Of a DNA stretch of 64,000 nt, positions 55,216-63,162 are shown one piece after another; within the stretch, counting starts at the first letter, position 1; every line of letters starts with the position of its first letter. The stretch is from Novosphingobium sp. (lineage in GTDB: Bacteria > Pseudomonadota > Alphaproteobacteria > Sphingomonadales > Sphingomonadaceae), in the NCBI GenBank assembly GCA_016719755.1, contig JADJYM010000001.1, positions 62,001 through 126,000 of the forward strand, in the 5' to 3' direction. The notes beneath the pieces were generated by a model, which was not told the DNA's origin, ran no database searches, and saw nothing but the letters and a program-made list of their open reading frames with translations. Made by a program: the position numbers and the translations under genes.

Positions 55216-56372
55216 CCGATTTTCAGGCCCTTGCCAGCGCCAACGCACCCTACGGAGCCTTCGTCGAGTTCGATTCCGGGGCGAACGGCGGAGCCGGTCC
55301 GCTGGGCGGGGTGACACTGGGCGTTAAGGCCAACATCATGGTCAAGGGACTGGCCTGGACCGCCGGCATGGAGCTTTACCGCACCCGCCGCGCGCACCGC
55401 GACGCGGCGGCAGTGGCGCTGCTGCGTGCGGCAGGGGCCGAAGTGCTGGGCACGCTTAACATGCACGAAGCCGCGCTGGGGGCGCATGGCGACAACCCGT
55501 TCTATGGAACCTGCCACAATCCCCGCCGCGCGGGCTTTTCGCCGGGCGGCTCGTCAAGCGGGAGCGCGGCAGCGGTGGCGGCAGGGCTGTGCGACCTGGC
55601 GCTGGGCACCGACACGCTGGGATCGATCCGCATCCCCGCCGCCTATTGCGGCGTCTATGGCCTTAAACCCACACACGGCGCGGTGAGCCAGGACGGGCTT
55701 GCCTGCCTTGAGCCCGAATTCGACTGCATCGGCCCGCTGGCCCGGTCGCTCGATCTGATAGAGCGGTGCTGGGCCGTGCTCTCGCCCGCCAGCCCGCCCC
55801 CGCCCCCGGTGCCGCTGCGGCGGATGCTGGTGCTGGACGGGCTGGGCGCAGTTACATGCGAACCGGCGGTCTTGTCAGCCTACGAAGCGGCACTCGCCCA
55901 GGCCAGACTGCCGCGAGAAACCCTGGCCCTGGCCGATGATGCGGCCGCGATCCGCCGCGCCGGGCTGGCCCGCGCCGGACAATGGCTGCTGCGCGATATG
56001 GGGCCGCTCTATCGTTCGGACAGTCCGCACTTTTCCGAAGAACTGCATTTCATCCTGGGGGCCTGTGCCCGGATGGCGCCGCAGGGTGAAGTGCTGGAAC
56101 GCACGCGGACCGCGCTGCACACCGCACTGGGCGATGATGGCGTGCTGATCCTGCCCACCGCGCCGCAGCCAGCCTTTGCCCACGGCACCCGTCCTCCGGC
56201 CAACCAGGCTGATTTTACCGCGCTGGCCTCTGTCGCAGGCCTGCCCGCACTGTCGATTCCGGCGGGCTGCGAGGCAGGCGGATTGCCTGTTGGCGTCCAG
56301 CTGGTCGGGCCGATGGGTTCGGAAAATGCGCTGATTGCACTGGCGCGACAGATCGAAGCGAAGGGAGATTGA
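55212..56372 (+). CDS. Amidase signature family hydrolase
   Basis: 386 residues, a little short of the usual 450-500. The Ser-cisSer-Lys triad is visible: Lys in TLGVKANIMVKG, cis-Ser in SPGGSSSGSAAAVAAG, and nucleophile Ser in GTDTLGSIRIPAAYCGVYGL (where most members have GTDTGGS). It releases ammonia or an amine from an amide in the cytoplasm. A possible role is the half-amide step that follows ring opening by the deacetylase-fold enzymes. It sits between the ligase gene and a small HapK-like gene, two bases from the latter. Confidence 0.9.
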   Translation: MTDFQALASANAPYGAFVEFDSGANGGAGPLGGVTLGVKANIMVKGLAWTAGMELYRTRRAHRDAAAVALLRAAGAEVLGTLNMHEAALGAHGDNPFYGTCHNPRRAGFSPGGSSSGSAAAVAAGLCDLALGTDTLGSIRIPAAYCGVYGLKPTHGAVSQDGLACLEPEFDCIGPLARSLDLIERCWAVLSPASPPPPPVPLRRMLVLDGLGAVTCEPAVLSAYEAALAQARLPRETLALADDAAAIRRAGLARAGQWLLRDMGPLYRSDSPHFSEELHFILGACARMAPQGEVLERTRTALHTALGDDGVLILPTAPQPAFAHGTRPPANQADFTALASVAGLPALSIPAGCEAGGLPVGVQLVGPMGSENALIALARQIEAKGD

Positions 56373-56375
56373 CCT

Positions 56376-56681
56376 ATGCGTATCGTGGTACTCTTCAACC
56401 TCAAGCCGGGCGTCGATCCGGCCGCCTATGAAGCCTGGGCGCGCGGCACCGACATTCCGGGGGTCAATGCGCTGTCTTCGGTTGATCGGTTTTCAGTGCA
56501 CCGGGCGACCGGCCTGTTCGGCAGCGATGCGCCTTCACCCTACCAGTATGTCGAGGTGATCGACATCGCCGCGCTCGATCCCTTCGTCGCCGAGATTTCG
56601 ACCGAGGCCTTTCAAAAGGTCGCCGCGGCCTTTGGTGACTTTGCGGAGAATCCCCAGTTCATCATGACGGAAGACCTGTGA
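56376..56681 (+). CDS. HapK/RedY-like small protein
   Basis: 101 residues with the ferredoxin-like dimeric alpha/beta barrel pattern of RedY-like/HapK proteins: MRIVVLFNLKPGVDPAAYE, GVNALSSVDRFSVHRATGLF and YQYVEVIDIAALDPFVAEI. Relatives act in prodigiosin (HapK, RedY) and polyketide-like pathways with no settled chemistry. Its presence in a catabolic operon is unexpected, and it may stabilise or isomerise an unstable intermediate. It overlaps the SDR gene by one base (TGATG). Confidence 0.78.
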   Translation: MRIVVLFNLKPGVDPAAYEAWARGTDIPGVNALSSVDRFSVHRATGLFGSDAPSPYQYVEVIDIAALDPFVAEISTEAFQKVAAAFGDFAENPQFIMTEDL

Positions 56682-57478
56682 TGGGCCGCTTTGCGGGCAA
56701 GACCGTGGTGGTGACCGGTTCGGGCCGACAGAAGGGACTGGGGCAGGCGATCCTCCAGCGCTTTGCCGACGAGGGCGCCAACTGCGTGGTGTCCGACCGT
56801 CATTTGGGCGAAGAGGCCGAGGCCGTTGCCGAAGACCTGCGCGCGCGCGGCGCGAGGGTTGCGGCCATCGCCTGCGACGTGGCGGACCCGGACCAGTGCG
56901 AGGCGCTGGTGCAGGGTGCGGTGGAAGCGTTTGGCGGGATCGACGTGTTCGTCAACAACGCCGGGATCGGCTTCATGATGACCCCGCTGCTGGAGGTGAA
57001 GGCGGCGGATTGGCAAACCGTGATCGGCGTGAACCTGTCCGGCGCGTTCCATTGCACCCAGGCAGCGGCGCGGGCGATGATCGCGCGCGGATCGGGAGGG
57101 CGGATCATCAACATCGCCAGCCAGGCCGCCAAGACCGGCTTTCCGCACCTGGCCGCCTATGTGAGTTCGAAGCACGGGATGATCGGCCTGACCCGCGCCT
57201 CGGCAATCGAGCTGGGCGGGCACGGTATCACGGTCAACGCGGTCTGCCCCAATCACGTCACGACTGCGCTGGGGGCGGAGCAGAACGCCTATTTCTCGAA
57301 GCTGCTCGGCTTTGATACGGTAGAGGCTTACCTTGCCAACATGAGCGCCAAGAACCCGATGGGGCGCCCCGGGCTGCCCGGCGACACTGCGGCGACCTGC
57401 GCCTGGCTGGCGAGCGCGGACGCGGGCTACATCACGGGCGAGGCGATCAACGTTTCGGGCGGCGAGGAGATGCACTGA
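56681..57478 (+). CDS. Short-chain dehydrogenase/reductase (SDR)
   Basis: 265 residues. Classical SDR signature: glycine-rich TGSGRQKGLGQAI, DVADPDQ, NNAGIGF, catalytic Ser in IINIASQAAKTG and the YxxxK motif YVSSKHGM. It uses NAD(P)(H) to interconvert an alcohol and a ketone. The ATG at 56681 is preferred over GTG at 56678. It overlaps the downstream deacetylase-fold gene by one base. The substrate may be a hydroxylated intermediate of the same pathway. Confidence 0.92.
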   Translation: MGRFAGKTVVVTGSGRQKGLGQAILQRFADEGANCVVSDRHLGEEAEAVAEDLRARGARVAAIACDVADPDQCEALVQGAVEAFGGIDVFVNNAGIGFMMTPLLEVKAADWQTVIGVNLSGAFHCTQAAARAMIARGSGGRIINIASQAAKTGFPHLAAYVSSKHGMIGLTRASAIELGGHGITVNAVCPNHVTTALGAEQNAYFSKLLGFDTVEAYLANMSAKNPMGRPGLPGDTAATCAWLASADAGYITGEAINVSGGEEMH

Positions 57479-58344
57479 TGCGCGAAGAGCGGATGGACTG
57501 GCCGAACGGTGCCCGGATCGCGCTGTCGGTCGTGGTCAATGTCGAGGAGGGCTCCGAACAGTCGGTCCTGCGCGGTGATCGCGGGATGGAACCGGTCGAC
57601 GAACTGGGCATTTTCATCAAGGGCCCGATCCGCAATTATTCAAACGAATCCAATTACCTTTACGGGATCAAGGCCGGGGCGCCACGGATCGTCAAGCTGC
57701 TGCGTCGCTATGACATCATGGCCAGCTGGACCGTTGCCGCGCAGAGCCTGGAAAACCATCCCGAAATCGCCGCTGCGATCGTCGAGCTGGGACACGAGCC
57801 GGTCAGCCATGGCTGGCGCTGGCTGCACCAGTTCCGCATGGACGAGGCGCAGGAGCGCGAGTTCATCCGGAAAGCCGTCGCCTCGATCGAGCGGACCTGC
57901 GGGCGCCGCCCCTCCGGCTGGCTGTCGCGCTATATGCTGACCGACAACACCCGCCGGCTGCTGGTGGAAGAGGGTTTTGCCTATCACATGGACGATTACT
58001 CGGGCGACGTTCCCTTCTGGGACCGGGACACCGTGCCGGGCAGGCCCATCGCCATCGTTCCCTACCAGGTCGACAACAACGACATGAAGATGTGGACCGA
58101 TCCGGCCGTCTCGCCCCATGCCTGGCTCGACTATGCGAAGGCGAATTTCGACCAGCTGTACCGCGAGGGCGAAGAGGGCAATCCCAAGATGATGTCGCTG
58201 GGGCTGCATCTGCGGATCATCGGGCGTCCCGGGCGGGTCTGGGCGCTCGAGGAGTTCTTCCGCCACGTCCGCTCGCACGGCGATGTCTGGATTGCCAGCC
58301 GCGAGGAAATCGCCGCCCATCTCGCCAAGGTTGAACCGGCGTGA
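57478..58344 (+). CDS. Polysaccharide-deacetylase-fold hydrolase, copy 3
   Basis: 288 residues, related to the two genes at 39846-41644. Landmarks are VVVNVEEGSEQSVLRGD, PRIVKLLRRYDIMASWTVAA, HEPVSHGWRWLHQF, GRRPSGWLSRYMLTDNTRRL and LHLRIIGRPGRVWALEEF, again the PuuE/imidase subgroup. As the third copy of this fold within 20 kb it makes hydrolysis of a cyclic amide or imide a central theme. The stop codon overlaps the next GTG start by four bases (GTGA). Confidence 0.85.
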   Translation: MREERMDWPNGARIALSVVVNVEEGSEQSVLRGDRGMEPVDELGIFIKGPIRNYSNESNYLYGIKAGAPRIVKLLRRYDIMASWTVAAQSLENHPEIAAAIVELGHEPVSHGWRWLHQFRMDEAQEREFIRKAVASIERTCGRRPSGWLSRYMLTDNTRRLLVEEGFAYHMDDYSGDVPFWDRDTVPGRPIAIVPYQVDNNDMKMWTDPAVSPHAWLDYAKANFDQLYREGEEGNPKMMSLGLHLRIIGRPGRVWALEEFFRHVRSHGDVWIASREEIAAHLAKVEPA

Positions 58345-59093
58345 GCCTGCGGCTTGAAACCGAAGGCGCCGTCGCCCGGCTGCTGATCGACCGGCCGGAA
58401 AAGCGCAACGCCTTTAACCAGGCCATGTGGCTTGAACTGCCGGGCCTGCTCACCCGGGCCGATGCCGATCCTGCCGTGCGAGTGATCGTGGTTGAGGCTG
58501 CGGGTGGCGGGGTATTCTGTGCCGGGGCGGACATCGGCGAACTGATGGCCAACCGCGAGAACGAGGCATGGCTCGCCGCCAATCAGGCTGCGATCAACAC
58601 CGCGCAATGGGAACTGGCGCGCAGCCCCAAGCCGACCATCGCGATGATCGACGGGGATTGCGTGGGAGGAGGCTGCGGCCTGGCGCTGGCGTGCGATATC
58701 CGCCTGGCAACGCCCCGGGCGCGGCTGGGGATTACGCCCGCCAAGCTGGGGCTCGTCTATCCCTTGCACGATACCAAGCTGCTGATCGACGCGGTCGGCG
58801 CGTCCCAGGCCAGGCGGATCATGTTCACCGGGGCGCTGCTGGGCGCCGATGAAGCGCTGCGGATCGGACTGATCGACGATCTGGCCGAGAGCGCCGAGGC
58901 GCTGGCCGGAACGATTGCCGCCAACTCGCTGGACAGCACTCGCGCGATCAAGCGCTTCGTGCGCCGCATACTCGACGGCCAGACCGAGGACGACGCCGAT
59001 ACGCTGCGGATCTTTGCCGATGCCTTTGCCGGGGCGGATTTCCGGGAAGGCGCGGATGCCTTCCTCGCCAAGCGCAAGCCGGCCTTCCGATGA
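58341..59093 (+). CDS. Enoyl-CoA hydratase/isomerase
   Basis: 250 residues from a GTG start that overlaps the previous stop. Crotonase fold: ARLLIDRPEKRNAFNQAMW, the oxyanion-hole segments FCAGADIGELM and IAMIDGDCVGGGCGLALACD, then LGLVYPLHDTKLLID. The Glu residues used for water addition in true hydratases are not obvious, so the enzyme may be an isomerase or a different crotonase. It overlaps the VOC gene by four bases. The class is certain, the reaction is not. Confidence 0.9.
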   Translation: MSLRLETEGAVARLLIDRPEKRNAFNQAMWLELPGLLTRADADPAVRVIVVEAAGGGVFCAGADIGELMANRENEAWLAANQAAINTAQWELARSPKPTIAMIDGDCVGGGCGLALACDIRLATPRARLGITPAKLGLVYPLHDTKLLIDAVGASQARRIMFTGALLGADEALRIGLIDDLAESAEALAGTIAANSLDSTRAIKRFVRRILDGQTEDDADTLRIFADAFAGADFREGADAFLAKRKPAFR

Positions 59094-59992
59094 GCGCGAA
59101 GGTATCCCACGGCGCGATCCTTGGCGCGCTGTCCTGCGTGCCCGATCTGGACGCAGCGCTTGCTGACTATTGCGGAGTTCTGGGGCTTGAATGCGTGCAC
59201 AGGGGCGTGCTGGACCCGGAGCTTGCGGCAAGCTGGGGCTACGCTGCAAGCGCGGGACGGCGCATGGCGCTGCTGCGTCCCGCCAGCGGCTTTCCGTGCT
59301 GGTACCGGCTGGTCGAACAGCCTGTCCCGCCAGACTATCGCCCGACCCGCAGTTATGGCTGGGCCAGCTTCGAACTGACCGTGAAGGACGTGTTCGAACT
59401 GCGTGAGCAGGTCCGGGATAGCACCTTCACCGTGCTGGGCGAACCCAAGGAGATCGCGGCAATTCCCTTCTTCGTCGCCATGCAGGCGCTGGGGAGCGGC
59501 GGCGAGATGCTGTACTTCAACGAGACGCGGGCGATGATGCCGGGCACCGATCTGCCTTTCGCGGTTTCGCGCGCGGATCAGGTGTTCATCGTGATTCTGG
59601 CCGCGCCCGACCGCCAGGCGGCGACCGACTGGTACCGCGACCGGCTGAAGCTGGACGAGGCCGATACCTTCCGCATTCCCTATTCGATGATCAACAAGGC
59701 CTTCGCGCAGCCGGACGATACGCTGACCGCGCTGACCATGATCCAGCAGGGCCGGATGCCGATTGTCGAGATCGACGAGTACCCGGCAGCGGCAAGGCTT
59801 CGGCCGTGTCTCGACGGTTCGCTGCCGCCCGGCAACGCTCTGGTGACGCTGGCGGTGCGCAGCCTTGACGAGCTTGGGCTGGACTGGATCGTGGCTCCCC
59901 GGCCACGCGCCGAAGCCCCGTATCTCGGCGCCCGCGCGGCAACGGTGCGGGGGCCTGCGGGCGAACTGCTGGAACTGGTCGAGCTGGCCTAG
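59090..59992 (+). CDS. VOC (glyoxalase/dioxygenase-fold) protein
   Basis: 300 residues with two beta-alpha-beta VOC-type modules, about 1-145 and 160-300. Segments are GALSCVPDLDAALADYCGVL, ASFELTVKDVFELREQV, VILAAPDRQAATDWYRDRLK and GPAGELLELVEL. Candidate metal ligands are sparse (few His), so it may not be a ring-cleaving dioxygenase; isomerase or binding functions are possible. It ends the 13-gene operon. Its TAG (59990-59992) and the TAG of the opposite gene share the CTAG palindrome, with zero-gap convergence. Confidence 0.8.
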   Translation: MSAKVSHGAILGALSCVPDLDAALADYCGVLGLECVHRGVLDPELAASWGYAASAGRRMALLRPASGFPCWYRLVEQPVPPDYRPTRSYGWASFELTVKDVFELREQVRDSTFTVLGEPKEIAAIPFFVAMQALGSGGEMLYFNETRAMMPGTDLPFAVSRADQVFIVILAAPDRQAATDWYRDRLKLDEADTFRIPYSMINKAFAQPDDTLTALTMIQQGRMPIVEIDEYPAAARLRPCLDGSLPPGNALVTLAVRSLDELGLDWIVAPRPRAEAPYLGARAATVRGPAGELLELVELA

Positions 59993-60963
59993 GGCAGGAG
60001 CAGTCCCGATCCGATTGTGCGGCGTCCCTCAAGCTCGGCATGGGCGCGCGCCACCTCGTCAAGCCGGTAGCGCTGGCCGATGATCGCCTCGATCACGCCG
60101 CGCTCTAGCAGATCGAACACGCGCGCGGAGCCGGCGGAGCGTTCTTCCGGCGTCAGGTAATAGTCGTAGAGCGCGGGTCGGGCGTTATAGAGCGAGCCGC
60201 GCAGCAGCAGTTCGCCCGGATTGATCGATTCGAGCGCGGAACTGGCCGCGCCATAGTTGACAATCATCCCGCGCCGTCCGGTTGCGGTGAGCGAGGCCTG
60301 CCACGTCGCCGCGCCGACTCCGTCGAAAGTCACCCGCACGCCTTCTCCGTCGGTCAATTCGCGGACCCGCTGGCCAGCATCCTCCTGGGTATAAAGGACA
60401 ACGTGATCGGCGCCCGCCGCGCGGGCAATCTCTGCCTTCGCCGAGGTGCTGACCGTGCCGATCACTGTGGCACCGATGTGCTTCAGCCATTGCACCAGCA
60501 TCAGTCCGACCCCGCCTGCCGCCGCGTGGACCAGTACCGCCTGGCCGGGCTCGACCCGCGCGCAGCGCTCGATCAGGAATTCGGCGGTGCAGGCCTTGAG
60601 CAGGGCCGCGGCCGCCAGTTCGTCGCTGATCGCGTCCGGCGTGCGGAACAGCAGTGCGGCGGGCACGGTCCGCGCTGTTGCATAGGTTCCGGGGAGTGGG
60701 CCGAAGGTGCAGACCCTGTCCCCTGCGGCAAGGTTCGTAACGCCGGGGCCGACCTGTTCGACAAATCCGGCGGCCTCCATGCCCAGACCGGTCGGCAGTC
60801 CGATCGGATAGGAGCCGCCGCGCTGGCCGATGTCGATGAAGTTCAGCCCGATCGCGGTATGGTGCATCAGCACTTCGCCCGGGCCTGGTTCGCCAGGGTC
60901 AAAGGATTCGCATTCCAGCACTTCCGGGCCGCCCTGAGCCCTGATCACGATCCGTTTTTCCAT
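59989..60963 (-). CDS. Quinone oxidoreductase (zinc-free MDR family)
   Basis: 324 residues of the medium-chain dehydrogenase family without structural-zinc cysteines, as in NADPH:quinone reductases. Visible: AIGLNFIDIGQRGGSYPIGL, GMEAAGFVEQVGPGV, and the nucleotide loop VLVHAAAGGVGLMLVQWLKH. It reduces quinones or enones with NADPH in the cytoplasm and may serve a pathway intermediate or quinone stress. It is convergent with the 13-gene operon and divergent from the FAD hydroxylase, with a 144-base promoter region. Confidence 0.9.
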   Translation of the reverse strand: MEKRIVIRAQGGPEVLECESFDPGEPGPGEVLMHHTAIGLNFIDIGQRGGSYPIGLPTGLGMEAAGFVEQVGPGVTNLAAGDRVCTFGPLPGTYATARTVPAALLFRTPDAISDELAAAALLKACTAEFLIERCARVEPGQAVLVHAAAGGVGLMLVQWLKHIGATVIGTVSTSAKAEIARAAGADHVVLYTQEDAGQRVRELTDGEGVRVTFDGVGAATWQASLTATGRRGMIVNYGAASSALESINPGELLLRGSLYNARPALYDYYLTPEERSAGSARVFDLLERGVIEAIIGQRYRLDEVARAHAELEGRRTIGSGLLLP

Positions 60964-61107
60964 GCTCCCCGGCTAAATGCGCAAGGGCGGATGCAGTCGC
61001 TTCTGCACATCACTCGCCGCAAGGCGGATAGTTTGGTTCATTTCCCCTCCGGCCATTCTGCAATCGTCCCATAGCTTTCCACCGAACAAGATGTGGAGCA
61101 GGGCGGT

Positions 61108-62313
61108 ATGTCCGCGGAAGAACGGTGCCAGGTTGTGATTGTCGGGGCGGGGCCGGTTGGCACCACCATGGCGACTTTGCTGGCCAAAGCGGGAATTGAT
61201 GTGATTGTCCTCGAAGCGAACGAGGATTGTGCCCAGGATCTGCGGGCATCGACCTTCCATCCGCCGACGCTGGAAATGCTCGATCAGGTGGACGTGACCC
61301 CGCTGCTGCTTGAGCGTGGGCTGAAGGCGCCGGTCTATCACTGGCGCGACCGGCGGTCTGGCGAAGTGATCGATTTCGATCTTTCCGAGATTGCGGATGT
61401 CACCCGCTATCCGTTCCGCATCCAGTGCGAACAGTACCACCTGTCGCGCGCCCTGGCCGAGGGTCTTGCGCGCTATTCGAATGCCAGCGTGCGGTTCCTC
61501 AATCGCCTTTTGGCCTTCGATCAGGACGATAGCGGTGTCACCGTTTTTGCCGAGACGCCGACCGACATCGCGCGAATCCGCTGCGATTTCCTGATTGCGG
61601 CGGATGGCGCGAACAGCGTGGTCCGCAAGTGGCTGGGGGTGCAGTTCGACGGGTTCACTTATCCCGAACGCTTCCTGTGCCTGTCCACCGACGAGGATCT
61701 GACCAGCTATCTCGATAACCTTGCTCTGGTGAACTACGTTTCGGATCCGGAAGAATGGCTGGTTCTGCTGCGGGTTCCGTCGGTATGGCGGGTGCTGCTG
61801 CCGACCGATGCCGCGCGTGGGGACGACGATCTGCGCTCGGACGCGACCAAGAACGCGATCTTCGAGCGGCTTATCGGCCACGGCGCCGATGTGAAGACCT
61901 TCCACCGCACGCTGTACCGGGTCCACCAGCGGGTCGCGAAAAGCTTCCTCGAAGGGCGGGTGATGCTGATCGGCGATTCCGCCCATCTCAACAATCCGCT
62001 GGGCGGGTTCGGGATGAATTCGGGCGTGCACGACGCGTTCAACCTGTTCGAGAAACTCATGCCCGCGCTCCAGACCGGCAAGCCCAACGGGTCGCTGGCC
62101 CTGTTCGATCGCCAGCGCCGCCAGGTGACCCACGCCTTTACCCAGGCGCAGACCATCGAGAACATGGAATTCATCCGCAGCGGCAATGCCGAAGGACACG
62201 AAAAGCGCCGTCAGGCCATGCTTGCGATCAAGCAGGATGACGAGCGCCGCCGCGCCTACCTGATGAAGCAGGCGATGTTCGAGAGCCTGGAGCAGGCTCG
62301 CGCTATCAACTGA
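61108..62313 (+). CDS. FAD-dependent (class A) aromatic hydroxylase-like monooxygenase
   Basis: 401 residues from the ATG at 61108, which has GGAG nine bases upstream. p-Hydroxybenzoate-hydroxylase fold: VVIVGAGPVGTTMATLLAKA (FAD), DFLIAADGANSVVRKWLG (DG motif) and VMLIGDSAHLNNPLGGFGMN (GD motif). Such enzymes hydroxylate phenols, pyridinols or other activated rings using NAD(P)H. An in-frame GTG/ATG slightly upstream is possible. It is the first gene of a unit that includes the maleate-isomerase-like protein. The ring substrate cannot be determined. Confidence 0.92.
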   Translation: MSAEERCQVVIVGAGPVGTTMATLLAKAGIDVIVLEANEDCAQDLRASTFHPPTLEMLDQVDVTPLLLERGLKAPVYHWRDRRSGEVIDFDLSEIADVTRYPFRIQCEQYHLSRALAEGLARYSNASVRFLNRLLAFDQDDSGVTVFAETPTDIARIRCDFLIAADGANSVVRKWLGVQFDGFTYPERFLCLSTDEDLTSYLDNLALVNYVSDPEEWLVLLRVPSVWRVLLPTDAARGDDDLRSDATKNAIFERLIGHGADVKTFHRTLYRVHQRVAKSFLEGRVMLIGDSAHLNNPLGGFGMNSGVHDAFNLFEKLMPALQTGKPNGSLALFDRQRRQVTHAFTQAQTIENMEFIRSGNAEGHEKRRQAMLAIKQDDERRRAYLMKQAMFESLEQARAIN

Positions 62314-62348
62314 TCCGGTCGCATGCCGGAAAGACAGGAGTTCAGCTC

Positions 62349-63095
62349 ATGGTTGACGTGCTCGGGTGGCGCAAGCTGCTGGGAGTGATCGCTCCATCCA
62401 CCAACACCACGGTCCAGCCGGACATGGAGCGGATGCGCCCTGAAGGGGTCACGAACCATTTCTCGCGTATCTATGTCGAGGATCCGCTGGCGCTGTCGAA
62501 CGAGGATTTCATCGCGGGAACCACCGCGATTGCCGAGAACACGCTGGATGCCGTGCGCTCGGTGATGACCTGCAAGCCCGATTATCTCGTGCTCGGCATG
62601 TCGGCGATCACATTTTATGGCGGGGTCCAGGGATCGGTCGATTTCAAGCGCAAGATCGAGGATTTCGCAGGTATCGGCGCAAGCACCGGCGCGGAAGCGA
62701 TCGCTGCCGCGCTCAGGGCCTATGGCAACATCAGGACCGTCAGCTTCGTTTCGCCCTATTATCCGGTGGCGAATGCCGAGGTGCGCCGTTTCCTTGAGGA
62801 ATCCGGCTTTTCGGTGGTGCGTGACACGCCCCTGCAATGCAAGCGCTGGACCGACATTGCCAAGGTCACGCCGGACCGGCTGCGCGAAGTGATCGCCTAT
62901 CTCGATGGCGATGATGTCGACGCCATTGTCCAGGTCGGCACCAATCTGTCGATGGTCGATCTGGCGGCCGAGTATGAGGCCAAACTGGGCAAGCCGGTGA
63001 TCGCGATCAACACCGCGACCTACTGGCACGCGCTGCGCGCCTGCGGCATCGAGGACCGGATCGACGGTCTGGGTTCGCTGCTCGCCAACTATTGA
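62349..63095 (+). CDS. Maleate cis-trans isomerase-like Asp/Glu racemase family protein
   Basis: 248 residues. It follows the maleate isomerase/arylmalonate decarboxylase pattern: GVIAPSTNTTVQPDMERMRP at the N-terminus (a Asn/Thr-rich anion site), DYLVLGMSAITFYGGVQGS and VQVGTNLSMVDLAAEYEAKL. In maleate isomerases two Cys act as nucleophile and base (CxxxS and CTN-type motifs). Here the corresponding positions look like S (GMSA) and T (GTNLS), so the classical pair is missing. It may isomerise or decarboxylate another dicarboxylate. The start at 62349 follows AGGAG. Confidence 0.8.
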   Translation: MVDVLGWRKLLGVIAPSTNTTVQPDMERMRPEGVTNHFSRIYVEDPLALSNEDFIAGTTAIAENTLDAVRSVMTCKPDYLVLGMSAITFYGGVQGSVDFKRKIEDFAGIGASTGAEAIAAALRAYGNIRTVSFVSPYYPVANAEVRRFLEESGFSVVRDTPLQCKRWTDIAKVTPDRLREVIAYLDGDDVDAIVQVGTNLSMVDLAAEYEAKLGKPVIAINTATYWHALRACGIEDRIDGLGSLLANY

Positions 63096-63162
63096 GGCGT
63101 CCCACCCCGGCGCGCTGGCGTGGTATGCTTTCAGTTCTCGTGACATTGGATCGGCGCAAACT

